From positions 2,914,001 through 2,978,000 of the forward strand of contig NZ_CP082161.1 of NCBI RefSeq assembly GCF_023101665.1: a stretch of DNA of 64,000 nt. Reading direction: 5' to 3'. The notes under the pieces are model-generated. The model saw nothing but the letters and a program-made list of their open reading frames with translations, had not been told where the DNA came from and searched no databases. This DNA is from Bradyrhizobium sp. 195. GTDB taxonomy: Bacteria; Pseudomonadota; Alphaproteobacteria; Rhizobiales; Xanthobacteraceae. The position numbers and the translations under genes are program-made. Below, piece by piece: positions 43,088 to 51,864 of this stretch (positions are counted from its first letter, which is position 1; every line of letters begins with the position of its first letter).

Positions 43088-43858
43088 ATGACCGCTACTG
43101 CCCAGACGCTGCGTCCGCCGTCCAGAACTCTGATGTTTCTGGAAGGCCGCGCGATCCACGAATTCGGCGCATTCCTCGGCGCGCTGCCGCTGTTGAGCCT
43201 CGCGCCGCGCGGCGATGGGCATCCGGTGCTGGTGCTGCCGGGCCTCGTCGCCTCCGACGCGTCCACGCGCGCGCTGCGGGCGTTTCTGACCAGCAAGGGC
43301 TATGCAGTGAGCGGCTGGCGCCAGGGCCGCAACTACGGCCTGCGCGAGGGCGTGCAGAATGCCATGGTCGATCTGATCGAGGAGCTCAGCGACAAGCATG
43401 GCCGCAAGATCAGCGTGGTTGGCTGGAGCCTCGGCGGCCTCTATGCGCGTCAGCTCGCCAAGATGATGCCCGAGCGCGTGCGCCAGGTCATCACGCTCGG
43501 CAGCCCGTTTGCGGGCGACCCCCGTTCGACCAATGCCTGGCGTGTCTATGAATGGGCGAGCGGGCGGAAGTCCGACGAGGTCGATCCGCAGTTCGGCGGC
43601 GATCTCGCCGTCGCGCCGCCGGTGCCGACCACCGCCATCTTCAGCCGCACCGACGGCGTCTGCGCCTGGCAGGGCTGCATGGAGAGGACGAGCGCACAGA
43701 CCGAGAGCATCGAGGTCGAAAGCAGCCATTGCGGCATGGGCCATCATCCCGCCGTGGTCTATGCCGTGGCCGACCGGCTCGCGCAGAAGGAAGGCCAATG
43801 GCGCCCCTTCGACCGTAGCGGCTGGCGCAGCGTGGTCTATCCCGATCCGCATCGATAG
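43088..43858 (+). CDS. Alpha/beta hydrolase (lipase-like), paralogue of the gene at 30094
   Basis: 256-residue serine hydrolase with the elbow VVGWSLGGLYARQ (Ser114) and oxyanion region HPVLVLPGLVASD. An acid is in FSRTDGVCAW and a His in SSHCGMGHHPAV. It aligns along its length with the 30094 protein; the two probably arose by duplication. AGGGGAA lies about 8 bp before the ATG. There is no signal peptide. The two paralogues border the storage-lipid region, which suggests esterase or depolymerase roles, without direct evidence. Confidence 0.85.
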   Translation: MTATAQTLRPPSRTLMFLEGRAIHEFGAFLGALPLLSLAPRGDGHPVLVLPGLVASDASTRALRAFLTSKGYAVSGWRQGRNYGLREGVQNAMVDLIEELSDKHGRKISVVGWSLGGLYARQLAKMMPERVRQVITLGSPFAGDPRSTNAWRVYEWASGRKSDEVDPQFGGDLAVAPPVPTTAIFSRTDGVCAWQGCMERTSAQTESIEVESSHCGMGHHPAVVYAVADRLAQKEGQWRPFDRSGWRSVVYPDPHR

Positions 43859-43869
43859 TCGGGCCTGCG

Positions 43870-44020
43870 TGGTTCTCCCGGCGATGCGAAGCATCGTCCG
43901 GAGACGCGCGGCTTAGCCGCGCTCCTCACCGTGAGGGTTGAAACTCAGCGATGCCGCACGGAAGCGATCAGACCTCATCCTGAGGAGGCGCGACGCGCCG
44001 TCTCGAAGGATCGAGCCCGG
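43870..44020. repeat. Mosaic palindromic repeat, type E
   Basis: Between the hydrolase and paaX. It includes GGCGATGCGAAGCATCGTCC, CGCGGCTTAGCCGCG and, further on, CCTCATCCTGAGGAGGCGCG with GCGCCGTCTCGAAGG. Each is a small palindrome of the kind scattered between Bradyrhizobium genes. Open frames run through it into paaX but begin before any conserved sequence. Confidence 0.7.
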
Positions 44021-44075
44021 CTCTAGTCGCTCCCATCCATTGTCGCGCCGGCACCAAACGCGCTATGCCTCGCGC

Positions 44076-44942
44076 ATGGCGCATCCTCTCTCCCGCATCA
44101 TCGACCAGCTCAAGCGTGAACCGTCGCGCACCGGCTCCATCGTCATCACCGTGTTCGGCGATGCCATCGTGCCGCGCGGCGGCTCCGTGTGGCTGGGTAC
44201 GCTGCTGGAATTCTTTGAAGGCCTGGATATCGACAGCGGCGTCGTCCGCACCGCGATGTCTCGTCTTGCCGCCGACGGCTGGCTGACGCGCGCGAAGGTC
44301 GGTCGCAACAGTTTTTATCGCTTGGCCGACAAGGGCCGACAGACATTCGAGGCTGCGACGCGCCATATCTATGATCCGCCGCCGTCCGACTGGACCGGGC
44401 GCTTCGAGCTGATCCTGATCGGCAATGGGGAGGACCGTGACGCCTCGCGCGAAGCGCTGCGCAATGCGGGGTTCGGCAGTCCGCTGCCCGGCGTGTGGGT
44501 CGCACCGTCAGGCGTGCCGGTGCCGGACGAGGCCTCGGGCGCGATCCGTCTCGAAGTCTCGGCGGAGGATGACAGCGGCCGCCGTCTGCTTAGTGCGAGC
44601 TGGCCGCTGGACCGCACCGCGGACGCTTATCTGAAATTCATGAAGACGTTCGAGCCGCTTCACGCCGCGATCGCGCGTGGCACGGATCTGTCCGAGGCCG
44701 ACGCCTTCACCGCGCGTATCCTGCTGATCCACTATTACCGCCGCGTCGTGCTGCGCGATCCGCTGCTGCCGGAAAGCCTGCTGCCAGGGGACTGGCCGGG
44801 CAGGGCGGCACGGGAGCTCTGCGGCGAAATCTATCGCGCGTTGCTTGTCCCCTCCGAACAATGGCTTGATGGCCATGGAACCAGCGAGAGGGGGGCATTG
44901 CCGCCGGCGCGAAAGCTTCTGGAACGGCGGTTCGGTATCTGA
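44076..44942 (+). CDS. paaX: PaaX family repressor of phenylacetate degradation
   Basis: 288-residue GntR-like regulator that binds DNA in the absence of phenylacetyl-CoA. The N-terminal winged helix includes GSIVITVFGDAIVPRGGSVW and SGVVRTAMSRLAADGWL, both PaaX-typical. The C-terminal part carries PDPLLPESLLPGDWPG-like RDPLLPESLLPGDWPG, also diagnostic. The ATG at 44076 begins MAHPLSRI; the longer frame runs through a repeat. It lies directly before paaA with its likely operator in between. Confidence 0.93.
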   Translation: MAHPLSRIIDQLKREPSRTGSIVITVFGDAIVPRGGSVWLGTLLEFFEGLDIDSGVVRTAMSRLAADGWLTRAKVGRNSFYRLADKGRQTFEAATRHIYDPPPSDWTGRFELILIGNGEDRDASREALRNAGFGSPLPGVWVAPSGVPVPDEASGAIRLEVSAEDDSGRRLLSASWPLDRTADAYLKFMKTFEPLHAAIARGTDLSEADAFTARILLIHYYRRVVLRDPLLPESLLPGDWPGRAARELCGEIYRALLVPSEQWLDGHGTSERGALPPARKLLERRFGI

Positions 44943-44962
44943 TTTTATGTTACAGAAATATC

Positions 44963-44990
44963 TTGCATAGAGTGATTCTTGTTATATATT
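44963..44990 (+). promoter_or_regulatory. paaA promoter
   Basis: -35 TTGCAT (44963-44968) and -10 TATATT (44985-44990) with a 16-bp spacer. The -10 end lies 27 bp before the paaA start, giving a leader of about 20 bases. This is the clearest sigma-70-type promoter in the window. It overlaps the PaaX-like site. Confidence 0.7.
44969..44983 (+). promoter_or_regulatory. PaaX operator candidate
   Basis: AGAGTGATTCTTGTT compares well with the E. coli PaaX consensus as I remember it (WWTRTGATTCGYGWT), keeping the TGATTC core and the GTT end. It occupies the spacer between -35 and -10 of paaA, where a repressor would act. The product of paaX upstream is the obvious ligand. Confidence 0.65.
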
Positions 44991-45017
44991 GCCTCCCAAT
45001 AAAACGGGAGGATGCGC

Positions 45018-46010
45018 ATGTATACCCAGGCGCTGAACACGGCCGAGGCCGACGATCGCGGTCTTGAGGACGCGGCCAGGGCCGCGCAGTTCCAGGCCCG
45101 CATCGATGCCGAGGAGCGCATCGAGCCGAACGACTGGATGCCGGCGGCCTATCGCAAGACGCTGACCCGCCAGATCTCCCAGCACGCCCATTCTGAAATC
45201 GTCGGCATGCTGCCCGAAGGCAACTGGATTACGCGCGCGCCGACCCTGCGCCGCAAGGCCGCGCTGCTCGCCAAGGCGCAGGACGAGTGTGGCCACGGAC
45301 TTTATCTCTATGCCGCCGCGGAAACGCTCGGCACCTCGCGCGAGGAACTGGTCGATGCCATGCTCGCGGGCAAGGCCAAATATTCCTCGATCTTCAACTA
45401 TCCGACGCTGACCTGGGCCGACATCGGCACCATCGGCTGGTTGGTCGATGGTGCCGCGATCATGAATCAGATCCCGCTGTGCCGCTGCTCTTACGGCCCT
45501 TATGCGCGCGCGATGATCAGGGTCTGCAAGGAGGAGTCGTTCCATCAGCGCCAGGGCTACGAGATAATGCTGACGCTGTGCCGCGGCTCGGACGAGCAGA
45601 AGGCGATGGCACAGGACGCGCTCGACAGGTGGTGGTGGCCGGTGCTGATGATGTTCGGCCCGCCTGATGCCACCAGCCAGCACAGCGACACCTCCACGAA
45701 GTGGAAGATCAAGCGGTTCTCCAATGATGAGCTGCGCCAGAAATTCGTCGATGCCACGGTGCCGCAGGCGCACTATCTCGGCCTCATCATTCCAGATCCC
45801 GGCATGATTCAGGATGCGGACGGGCACTGGCGTTACAGCGAGATCGACTGGACCGAATTCAAGCAGGTGCTCGCGGGCAATGGGCCCTGCAATCGCGACC
45901 GCATGGTCGCGCGGCGCAAGGCACATGAAGAGGGCGCCTGGGTGCGCGAGGCGGCAGCCGCATACGCGGCAAAGCGTGCGCAGCGCCAGACCGCGCAAGC
46001 CGCGGAATAG
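45018..46010 (+). CDS. paaA: Phenylacetyl-CoA epoxidase subunit A (catalytic)
   Basis: 330-residue di-iron oxygenase subunit that epoxidises the ring of phenylacetyl-CoA in the PaaABCE complex. The two ligand motifs are visible: QDECGHG and [10 protein letters not shown] (ExxH). [19 protein letters not shown] is family-typical. I prefer the ATG at 45018 to 45012, because GGGAGG is then 6 bp away instead of touching. It is the first gene of the paaABCDE operon, behind a PaaX-like operator. Confidence 0.96.
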   Translation: MYTQALNTAEADDRGLEDAARAAQFQARIDAEERIEPNDWMPAAYRKTLTRQISQHAHSEIVGMLPEGNWITRAPTLRRKAALLAKAQDECGHGLYLYAAAETLGTSREELVDAMLAGKAKYSSIFNYPTLTWADIGTIGWLVDGAAIMNQIPLCRCSYGPYARAMIRVCKEESFHQRQGYEIMLTLCRGSDEQKAMAQDALDRWWWPVLMMFGPPDATSQHSDTSTKWKIKRFSNDELRQKFVDATVPQAHYLGLIIPDPGMIQDADGHWRYSEIDWTEFKQVLAGNGPCNRDRMVARRKAHEEGAWVREAAAAYAAKRAQRQTAQAAE

Positions 46011-46020
46011 GGGGATCAGG

Positions 46021-46308
46021 ATGACGACGCCGAACACACCGCTGTGGGAAGTCTTCATTCGCAGCCGCAACGGACTTGCGCACAAGCACGTCGGCTCGCT
46101 GCACGCCAGCGACGCCACCATGGCCCTGCAGGCCGCGCGCGACATCTACACCCGCCGCGGCGAGGGGCTGTCAATCTGGGTCGTGCCGTCGACCGCGATC
46201 ACCGCGAGCGATCCCGCCGAGAAGGGCATGATGTTCGAGCCGGCGGAATCGAAGATCTATCGCCACCCCACATTCTACGAGGTGCCCGAGGAAGTGGGGC
46301 ACATGTGA
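46021..46308 (+). CDS. paaB: Phenylacetyl-CoA epoxidase subunit B
   Basis: 95-residue small subunit that bridges the epoxidase complex. LWEVFIRSRNGLAHKHVGSL and MALQAARDIYTRRGEG are strongly conserved in PaaB. The ATG at 46021 has AGGGGG about 7 bp upstream; the gene comes 10 bp after paaA. Its stop overlaps the paaC start. Confidence 0.96.
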   Translation: MTTPNTPLWEVFIRSRNGLAHKHVGSLHASDATMALQAARDIYTRRGEGLSIWVVPSTAITASDPAEKGMMFEPAESKIYRHPTFYEVPEEVGHM

Positions 46309-47084
46309 TGCCCATCGCCAACATCCAGGTCTCCGAAACGCCGCTGGTGCTCTGCGCGCTGCGTCGTGCCGACGATGCGCTGATCCTCGGTCACAGATTG
46401 TCGGAATGGTGCGGACATGCACCGATGCTGGAAGAGGACATGGCACTGTCCAACATTGCGCTCGACCTGATCGGTCAGGCGCGCGAGCTCTACAGCTACG
46501 CAGCGAAGGCAGAAGGCGGGGATAACGACGAGGACAAGCTCGCTTATCTGCGCGACGTCAGGCAGTACCGCAATTTGCTGCTGGTCGAGCAGCCCAATGG
46601 CGATTTCGCCCAGACCTTGGTGCGGCAGTTCTTCTATTCCGCCTTCGCCGACCTCTATTGGCGCGCGATGATGACATCGCGCGACACGACGCTTGCCGCG
46701 ATTGCCGCCAAGTCGGAGAAGGAGAGTGCCTACCACCTGCGTCACGCCTCGGAGTGGATCATCCGGCTCGGCGACGGCACCGATGAGAGCCACGCCCGCG
46801 CGCAAGCCGCGATCGATCATCTCTGGGCCTTCACCGGCGAGATGTTTGCCGTCGACGAGGGCGAGCGCGCCTTGATCCATGCCGGTGTCGCCATCGATCC
46901 CGCGAGCTTGCGGGGTCGTTGGTTGACGACGGTGTCTGATATCGCCCGCGAGGCGACACTCGAGCTGCCGCAGAACGACTGGATGCAGCAGGGCGGCCGC
47001 GTGGGCCGGCACAGCGAGCATCTCGGTCATCTCCTGTCCGAGCTGCAATCGATGCAGCGCACCTTTCCGGGGCTGACATGGTGA
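46308..47084 (+). CDS. paaC: Phenylacetyl-CoA epoxidase subunit C (structural)
   Basis: 258-residue partner of PaaA with the same four-helix fold but without a functional iron site in the family. LSEWCGHAPMLEEDMALSNI and YHLRHASEWIIRLGDGT are PaaC hallmarks. The start overlaps the paaB stop (TGATG), and its end overlaps paaD by 7 bp. It stabilises PaaA and contributes to CoA ester binding. Confidence 0.96.
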   Translation: MPIANIQVSETPLVLCALRRADDALILGHRLSEWCGHAPMLEEDMALSNIALDLIGQARELYSYAAKAEGGDNDEDKLAYLRDVRQYRNLLLVEQPNGDFAQTLVRQFFYSAFADLYWRAMMTSRDTTLAAIAAKSEKESAYHLRHASEWIIRLGDGTDESHARAQAAIDHLWAFTGEMFAVDEGERALIHAGVAIDPASLRGRWLTTVSDIAREATLELPQNDWMQQGGRVGRHSEHLGHLLSELQSMQRTFPGLTW

Positions 47085-47581
47085 CGGTGCTCGACCGCGA
47101 CAGCGAGCTGCGCCAGCGTGCCTGGGATGCCGCGGCGAGCGTGGTCGACCCGGAGATTCCGGTCTTGACCATCGCCGATCTCGGCGTGCTGCGCGAGGTT
47201 GCGCTCGACGGCGACCGTGTCGAGGTTGCGATCACGCCGACCTATTCCGGCTGTCCGGCGATGAACATGATCGCGCTGGAGATCGAGCTGGCGCTGGAGC
47301 GCGCCGGTTTCAGCCGTCCAACAGTCCGCACCGTGCTGTCGCCGGCCTGGACCACCGACTGGATGAGCGAGGAGGGCCGCCAAAAGCTGCGCACTTACGG
47401 CATTGCGCCGCCGCAGGCCTCACACTCGCGCCGCGCGTTGTTCGGCGTGCAGGCCGTGGCGTGCCCGCAATGCGGCTCGGAAAACACCGAGCTGCTCTCC
47501 GAATTCGGCTCGACCTCCTGCAAGGCCCTATGGCGCTGCAAGGCCTGCCGCGAACCCTTCGATTACTTCAAGTGTCATTGA
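47078..47581 (+). CDS. paaD: Phenylacetyl-CoA epoxidase maturation protein PaaD
   Basis: 167-residue protein with an N-terminal DUF59/MIP18 domain (VVDPEIPVLTIADLGVLR, then PTYSGCPAMNMI) and a C-terminal zinc ribbon (ACPQCGS and RCKACREPF, plus CKALW and a final KCH). It is thought to help assemble iron or iron-sulfur centres of the epoxidase. The start lies inside paaC. A repeat and 138 bp separate it from paaE. Confidence 0.95.
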   Translation: MVTVLDRDSELRQRAWDAAASVVDPEIPVLTIADLGVLREVALDGDRVEVAITPTYSGCPAMNMIALEIELALERAGFSRPTVRTVLSPAWTTDWMSEEGRQKLRTYGIAPPQASHSRRALFGVQAVACPQCGSENTELLSEFGSTSCKALWRCKACREPFDYFKCH

Positions 47582-47604
47582 AGGACGCACGATGCCAACC
47601 CCAT

Positions 47605-47691
47605 CGTCATTGCGAGGAGCTCTTGCGACGAAGCAATCCAGACTGCCCCCGCCGAAAGACTCTGGATTGCTTCGCTTCGCTCGCAATGACG
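47605..47691. repeat. Palindromic intergenic repeat, type A, copy 4 (inside the paa operon)
   Basis: Begins CGTCATTGCGAGGAGCTC and ends CGCTTCGCTCGCAATGACG with AATCCAG/CTGGATT arms. It occupies most of the gap between paaD and paaE, so it lies inside an operon otherwise packed with overlapping genes. It ends 28 bp before the paaE ATG. Confidence 0.92.
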
Positions 47692-47719
47692 AGGAAAAGA
47701 CTGAACGAGGTCATCCTTG

Positions 47720-48802
47720 ATGTCAGCCGCCACACCGCGTTTCCACCGCCTGGCCGTCAGCGATCTCCGCCGCGAGGCGGCCGACGCCGTGTCGATGACG
47801 TTCGCCATCCCCGGCGAGCTCGCGCGCGATTACGTCTTCACGCCCGGCCAATACCTCACGCTCCGCACCACGCTGGATGGAGAAGAGGTGCGCCGTTCCT
47901 ATTCGATCTGCTCCGGCCCCGACGACGGCGAGATCCGCATCGCCGTGAAGAAGATTGACGGCGGCGCGTTTTCGAACTGGGCGGCGGATGAGCTGAAATG
48001 CGGCGACGAGCTCGACGTGATGACGCCGACGGGTCGCTTCGGTGCGATCCCTCAAGCGGACGTCGCGCGCATCCATGTCGGCTTTGCCGCGGGTTCCGGC
48101 ATCACGCCGATCCTGTCGATCGTCAAGGGGACGCTCGCGCGTGAACCTGAGAGCCGCTTCTTCCTGTTCTACGGCAACCGCACCACCGACAACATCATGT
48201 TCCTCGAGGCGCTCGAGGAACTGAAAGACCGTTTCATCGATCGCCTCTCGATCTTCCACGTCATCTCCGGCGAGGAGCAAGACATCCCGATCCTGCATGG
48301 CCGGCTCGACGGCGACAAGGTGAGGGTGCTGCTGCGCTCGCTGGTGCCGGCGGGAAGCGTCGATCATGTCTACATTTGCGGGCCCCTCGGCATGAGCGAG
48401 GATATCGAGGCGACCTGCCGCGAGCTCGGCATCGTGCAGGATCGTATTCACGTCGAGCGCTTCGTCTCCGAATTCGGCGGCAAGCCGCGGCCGAAGAAGG
48501 TGGTGGCTCCCGACGCGCCGCCGAAGGCGATTGCCTCGCTGATCATCGACGGGAAGCGTCGTGACGTTCCGGTTGCCGAGGACGAGGCGATCCTCGATGC
48601 CGCGTTGCGCGCCGGCGTCGATCTGCCGTTCGCCTGCAAGGGTGGCATGTGCTCGACCTGCCGCGCAAAACTGGTCGAGGGTGAGGCGCCGATGGACATC
48701 AATTATTCGCTGGAACCGTGGGAGCTGAAGGCAGGCTTCGTCCTGACCTGCCAGGCCAAGCCCACGACCGGGCGCGTGGTGGTCGACTACGACCACGTTT
48801 GA
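47720..48802 (+). CDS. paaE: Phenylacetyl-CoA epoxidase reductase subunit PaaE
   Basis: 360-residue electron-transfer subunit passing NADPH electrons to PaaA. The FAD domain (1-110) has RRSYSICSG, the NAD(P) domain has GFAAGSGITPILSI, and the C-terminal plant-type 2Fe-2S domain has CKGGMCSTC plus a later Cys in VLTCQAKP. The ATG at 47720 has GAGG 9 bp upstream; a TTG 3 bp before it is also in frame. It is separated from paaD by a palindromic repeat. Confidence 0.95.
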   Translation: MSAATPRFHRLAVSDLRREAADAVSMTFAIPGELARDYVFTPGQYLTLRTTLDGEEVRRSYSICSGPDDGEIRIAVKKIDGGAFSNWAADELKCGDELDVMTPTGRFGAIPQADVARIHVGFAAGSGITPILSIVKGTLAREPESRFFLFYGNRTTDNIMFLEALEELKDRFIDRLSIFHVISGEEQDIPILHGRLDGDKVRVLLRSLVPAGSVDHVYICGPLGMSEDIEATCRELGIVQDRIHVERFVSEFGGKPRPKKVVAPDAPPKAIASLIIDGKRRDVPVAEDEAILDAALRAGVDLPFACKGGMCSTCRAKLVEGEAPMDINYSLEPWELKAGFVLTCQAKPTTGRVVVDYDHV

Positions 48803-48857
48803 CAGTTTTGGCCAACCAGCAGAACATCATGAGCAAAAGTCTGGCCGGGAGAAGCGC

Positions 48858-49307
48858 GTGAACGTCAAAGCCGCCCTGTCGCCTGAGGATATCGCCCGCG
48901 CCTGCGCCGATGCGATGTGGGCCGAGGATGACGCCTCCAAGGGTCTCGGCATGGAGATCGTCGAGATCGGCCCGGGCTTTGCGACGCTGGCGATGACGGT
49001 GCGGCCTGACATGGTCAACGGCCAGCGCATCGCTCATGGCGGCTTCATCTTCACGCTCGCCGATTCCGCCTTCGCGTTCGCCTGCAACTCGCACAATGAG
49101 CGCGTGGTCGCGGCGCAGGGACAGATCACCTTCATCAAGCCGGGCAAGCTTGGCGATCGCCTCGTTGCGAAGGCACGCGAGATCACACGCGGGGGCCGTT
49201 CCGGGATCTACGACGTGCGTGTCACCGCGGGCGATACCGTCATCGCGGAATTCCGCGGGCACTCGCGTGTGATTCCCGGCACGTGGCTGCCGACGCAGGA
49301 CCAATAA
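48858..49307 (+). CDS. paaI: Hydroxyphenylacetyl-CoA thioesterase PaaI
   Basis: 149-residue hotdog-fold thioesterase that rescues CoA from dead-end aromatic CoA esters. VNGQRIAHGGFIFTLADSAF carries the catalytic Asp and the conserved His-Gly-Gly. GQITFIKPGKLGDRLVAKA and GIYDVRVTAGDTVIAEFRG are typical of PaaI. GTG start at 48858 with GGGAGAAG 5-8 bp upstream. It lies between paaE and paaK on the same strand. Confidence 0.94.
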   Translation: MNVKAALSPEDIARACADAMWAEDDASKGLGMEIVEIGPGFATLAMTVRPDMVNGQRIAHGGFIFTLADSAFAFACNSHNERVVAAQGQITFIKPGKLGDRLVAKAREITRGGRSGIYDVRVTAGDTVIAEFRGHSRVIPGTWLPTQDQ

Positions 49308-49353
49308 GAGACCAATCAAGAAAAGAACAAATCGATGTTGTGGGGAAGCGAGG

Positions 49354-50685
49354 ATGGCTTTGACGAAGCTCAAGCAAGGCGGCAGCTCCTATAGCCCCGA
49401 GATGGACGCGCATGAGCGCGCCTCGCGCGACGAGATCATGGCGCTGCAGAAGCAGCGGCTGGCCTGGTCGTTGAAGCACGCCTATGACAACGTCGCGCAT
49501 TATCGCAAGGCCTTCGACGGGGCCGGCGTGCATCCGTCCGACTTTCGCGAGCTCTCCGATCTTTCAAAGTTTCCGTTCACGGTGAAGACGGACCTTCGCG
49601 ACAATTATCCCTTCAACATGTTCGCGGTGCCACGCGAAAAGCTGGTGCGCGTGCATGCCTCTTCCGGCACGACCGGCAAGCCGATCGTCGTGGGGTATAC
49701 GCAAGCCGATATCGACACATGGTCGGAAGTCATGGCGCGCTCGATCCGCGCCGCCGGCGGCCGCACCGGCATGATCATCCACAATGCCTATGGCTACGGT
49801 CTCTTCACCGGTGGGCTCGGTGTCCACTATGGCGCCGAAAAACTCGGCTGCACCGTGGTGCCGATCTCCGGTGGCATGACCGAACGGCAGGTGCAGCTCA
49901 TCAACGACTTCCGGCCTGATATCATCACGGTGACGCCCAGCTACATGCTGCCGATCCTCGACGAGTTCAAGCGCCAGAGGCTCGATCCGCGCCAGTGCTC
50001 GCTCAAGGTCGGCATCTTCGGTGCCGAGCCCTGGACCAATGCGATGCGCGGCGAGATCGAGGACGCCTTCGACATGGATGCGACCGACATCTACGGCCTC
50101 TCCGAGGTGATCGGCCCCGGGGTCGCGCAGGAGTGCATCGAGACCAAGGACGGACTCCATATCTGGGAGGATCATTTCTACCCCGAAGTGATTGATCCCG
50201 AGACCGGCGCGGTGCTGCCGGACGGCGAGAAGGGCGAGCTGGTCTTCACCTCGCTCACCAAGGAAGCTTTCCCGGTGATCCGCTATCGCACCCGCGACCT
50301 GACGCGGCTCCTCCCCGGTACGGCACGCCCCGGCATGCGGCGCATGGAGAAGGTGACGGGCCGCTCGGATGACATGATCATCCTGCGCGGCGTCAACCTG
50401 TTCCCGACCCAGATCGAGGAGGTGCTGCTCGCGACCGATTGGTGCGGCGGCCACTTCATTCTGGAGCTGACCCGCGAAGGCCGCATGGACGAGTTGACCA
50501 TCATCGCCGAAGCGAGGCCGGAGAGCTGGGACGGCCGAGGGCTCATCGATCACGCCGATCGAATCTCAACCCACATCAAGAACACCATCGGCATCAGCTC
50601 CAGGGTGCAGGTTGTCGCGCCAGCCACGCTGGAACGCTCGCTGGGCAAGGCCAAACGCCTCTACGACAAGCGGCCCAAGGACTGA
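49354..50685 (+). CDS. paaK: Phenylacetate-CoA ligase
   Basis: 443-residue AMP-forming ligase that activates phenylacetate to phenylacetyl-CoA, the first pathway step. The P-loop is SSGTTGKPIVVGYT. YGLSEVIGPGVAQEC and the C-terminal GVNLFPTQIEEVLL are PaaK-typical. Length is normal. The ATG at 49354 follows GAAGCGAGG. It ends the cluster; the later steps (paaF, paaG, paaH, paaJ, paaZ) are not within the window. Confidence 0.96.
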   Translation: MALTKLKQGGSSYSPEMDAHERASRDEIMALQKQRLAWSLKHAYDNVAHYRKAFDGAGVHPSDFRELSDLSKFPFTVKTDLRDNYPFNMFAVPREKLVRVHASSGTTGKPIVVGYTQADIDTWSEVMARSIRAAGGRTGMIIHNAYGYGLFTGGLGVHYGAEKLGCTVVPISGGMTERQVQLINDFRPDIITVTPSYMLPILDEFKRQRLDPRQCSLKVGIFGAEPWTNAMRGEIEDAFDMDATDIYGLSEVIGPGVAQECIETKDGLHIWEDHFYPEVIDPETGAVLPDGEKGELVFTSLTKEAFPVIRYRTRDLTRLLPGTARPGMRRMEKVTGRSDDMIILRGVNLFPTQIEEVLLATDWCGGHFILELTREGRMDELTIIAEARPESWDGRGLIDHADRISTHIKNTIGISSRVQVVAPATLERSLGKAKRLYDKRPKD

Positions 50686-50745
50686 CACGGATTGACTTGC
50701 CTCCCGCCAAAGGCGACAAGGCCGCGAGAAATCCCGGGTCTTTTT

Positions 50746-51750
50746 ATGTCGGCAGCCGATACCAAAACCGTCGAAGCGCGCTGCGTGCGCCTGCACACCA
50801 AGGTCGAAAACGCCGCTGCGCTCTCGCCGGTGATTGAGCCTGAGACGCTCACGCGCGGTCCGGACGATCTCCTGATCGAAGTGAAGGCTGCCGCGGTCAA
50901 CCCGTCCGACGTCAAGGCCGCGACCGGATTGATGCCCTATGCCGTATTCCCGCGTACCCCCGGCCGTGACTATTCCGGCGTGGTCATCGACGGGCCGGCC
51001 GGCATGGTCGGCCGCGAGGTGTTCGGCTCCTCCGGCGATCTCGGCATCCGCCGCGACGGCACCCACGCCAGCCACCTCGTGGTCGAGGCCGACGCCGTGG
51101 TGGAGAAGCCGAAGGCGGTGTCGTGGGAGGAGGCGGCCGGCATCGGCGTTCCCTTCGTCACTGCGATGGAGGGCTTTCGCCGCGCCGGCGTACCGAAGAG
51201 TGGCGAGACCGTGTTGGTGTTCGGTGTCAACGGCAAGGTCGGCCAGGCCGCCGTGCAGATCGCGACGTGGCAAGGCGCACGTGTCATCGGCGTGGTGCGC
51301 AAGGCGGAGGCTTACGAAGGCCACGCCAACGCGCCGATCGAGGTGATCGACGCCTCCGCGACGGAGGTTGCCGCGCGCGTGCGCGAATTGACCGGGGGCA
51401 AGGGCGCCGACATTGTCTTCAACACGGTCGGCGATCCCTATTTCCAGGCGGCGCACAAGTCGCTCGCATTGCGTGGTCGCCAGATCCTGATCGCCGCGAT
51501 CGACCGCATCGTGCAGTTCAACATTCTCGAATTCTACCGCGGCCAGCACACCTATGTCGGCATCGACACGCTGGGCTTGTCCTCGGCTGCAACTGGCGCG
51601 GTGCTTCGTGATCTCGGCCCTGGCTTTGCAAGCGGCCAGCTGAAACCGTTCCCGATCAAGGCGAGCGCCGTCTATCCGCTGGAGCGCGCCAAGGAGGCGT
51701 ACGTCGCCGTCGCCGGCTCCTCGCGCGACCGGGTGATCCTGAAGCCGTAA
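50746..51750 (+). CDS. Zinc-independent MDR-type quinone oxidoreductase/alcohol dehydrogenase-like protein
   Basis: 334-residue medium-chain dehydrogenase. It has AAVNPSDVKAATG, PGRDYSGVV and the NAD(P) motif VLVFGVNGKVGQAAVQIA (AxxGxxG class as NGKVGQ). The catalytic-zinc Cys/His set is missing, so quinone-oxidoreductase-type NADPH chemistry is likely. The ATG at 50746 follows TTTTT with little ribosome-site signal, so the exact start is uncertain. It starts 60 bp after paaK but is not a standard paa gene. Confidence 0.88.
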   Translation: MSAADTKTVEARCVRLHTKVENAAALSPVIEPETLTRGPDDLLIEVKAAAVNPSDVKAATGLMPYAVFPRTPGRDYSGVVIDGPAGMVGREVFGSSGDLGIRRDGTHASHLVVEADAVVEKPKAVSWEEAAGIGVPFVTAMEGFRRAGVPKSGETVLVFGVNGKVGQAAVQIATWQGARVIGVVRKAEAYEGHANAPIEVIDASATEVAARVRELTGGKGADIVFNTVGDPYFQAAHKSLALRGRQILIAAIDRIVQFNILEFYRGQHTYVGIDTLGLSSAATGAVLRDLGPGFASGQLKPFPIKASAVYPLERAKEAYVAVAGSSRDRVILKP

Positions 51751-51755
51751 CACAC

Positions 51756-51835
51756 CGTCATTGGAGCGTGGCGAAGCAATCCAGAAATGCATCCGCGGAA
51801 ACAGACTGGATTGCTGCGCTGCGCTCGCAATGACG
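51756..51835. repeat. Palindromic intergenic repeat, type A, copy 5
   Basis: Begins CGTCATTGGAGCGTGGCG and ends CTGCGCTCGCAATGACG with AATCCAG and CTGGATT arms. It starts 5 bp after the dehydrogenase stop and ends 29 bp before the YeeE/YedE gene. It resembles copies 1, 2 and 4 in both length and orientation. Confidence 0.9.
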
Positions 51836-51864
51836 GAGAACGTCGAGAGATCTGAGAACAAGCG

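Noticed and set aside
45012..45017. ATG at 45012 as the start of paaA
   Set aside because: It directly abuts GGGAGG with no spacer; the next ATG, 6 bp on, gives normal spacing and matches family N-termini better.
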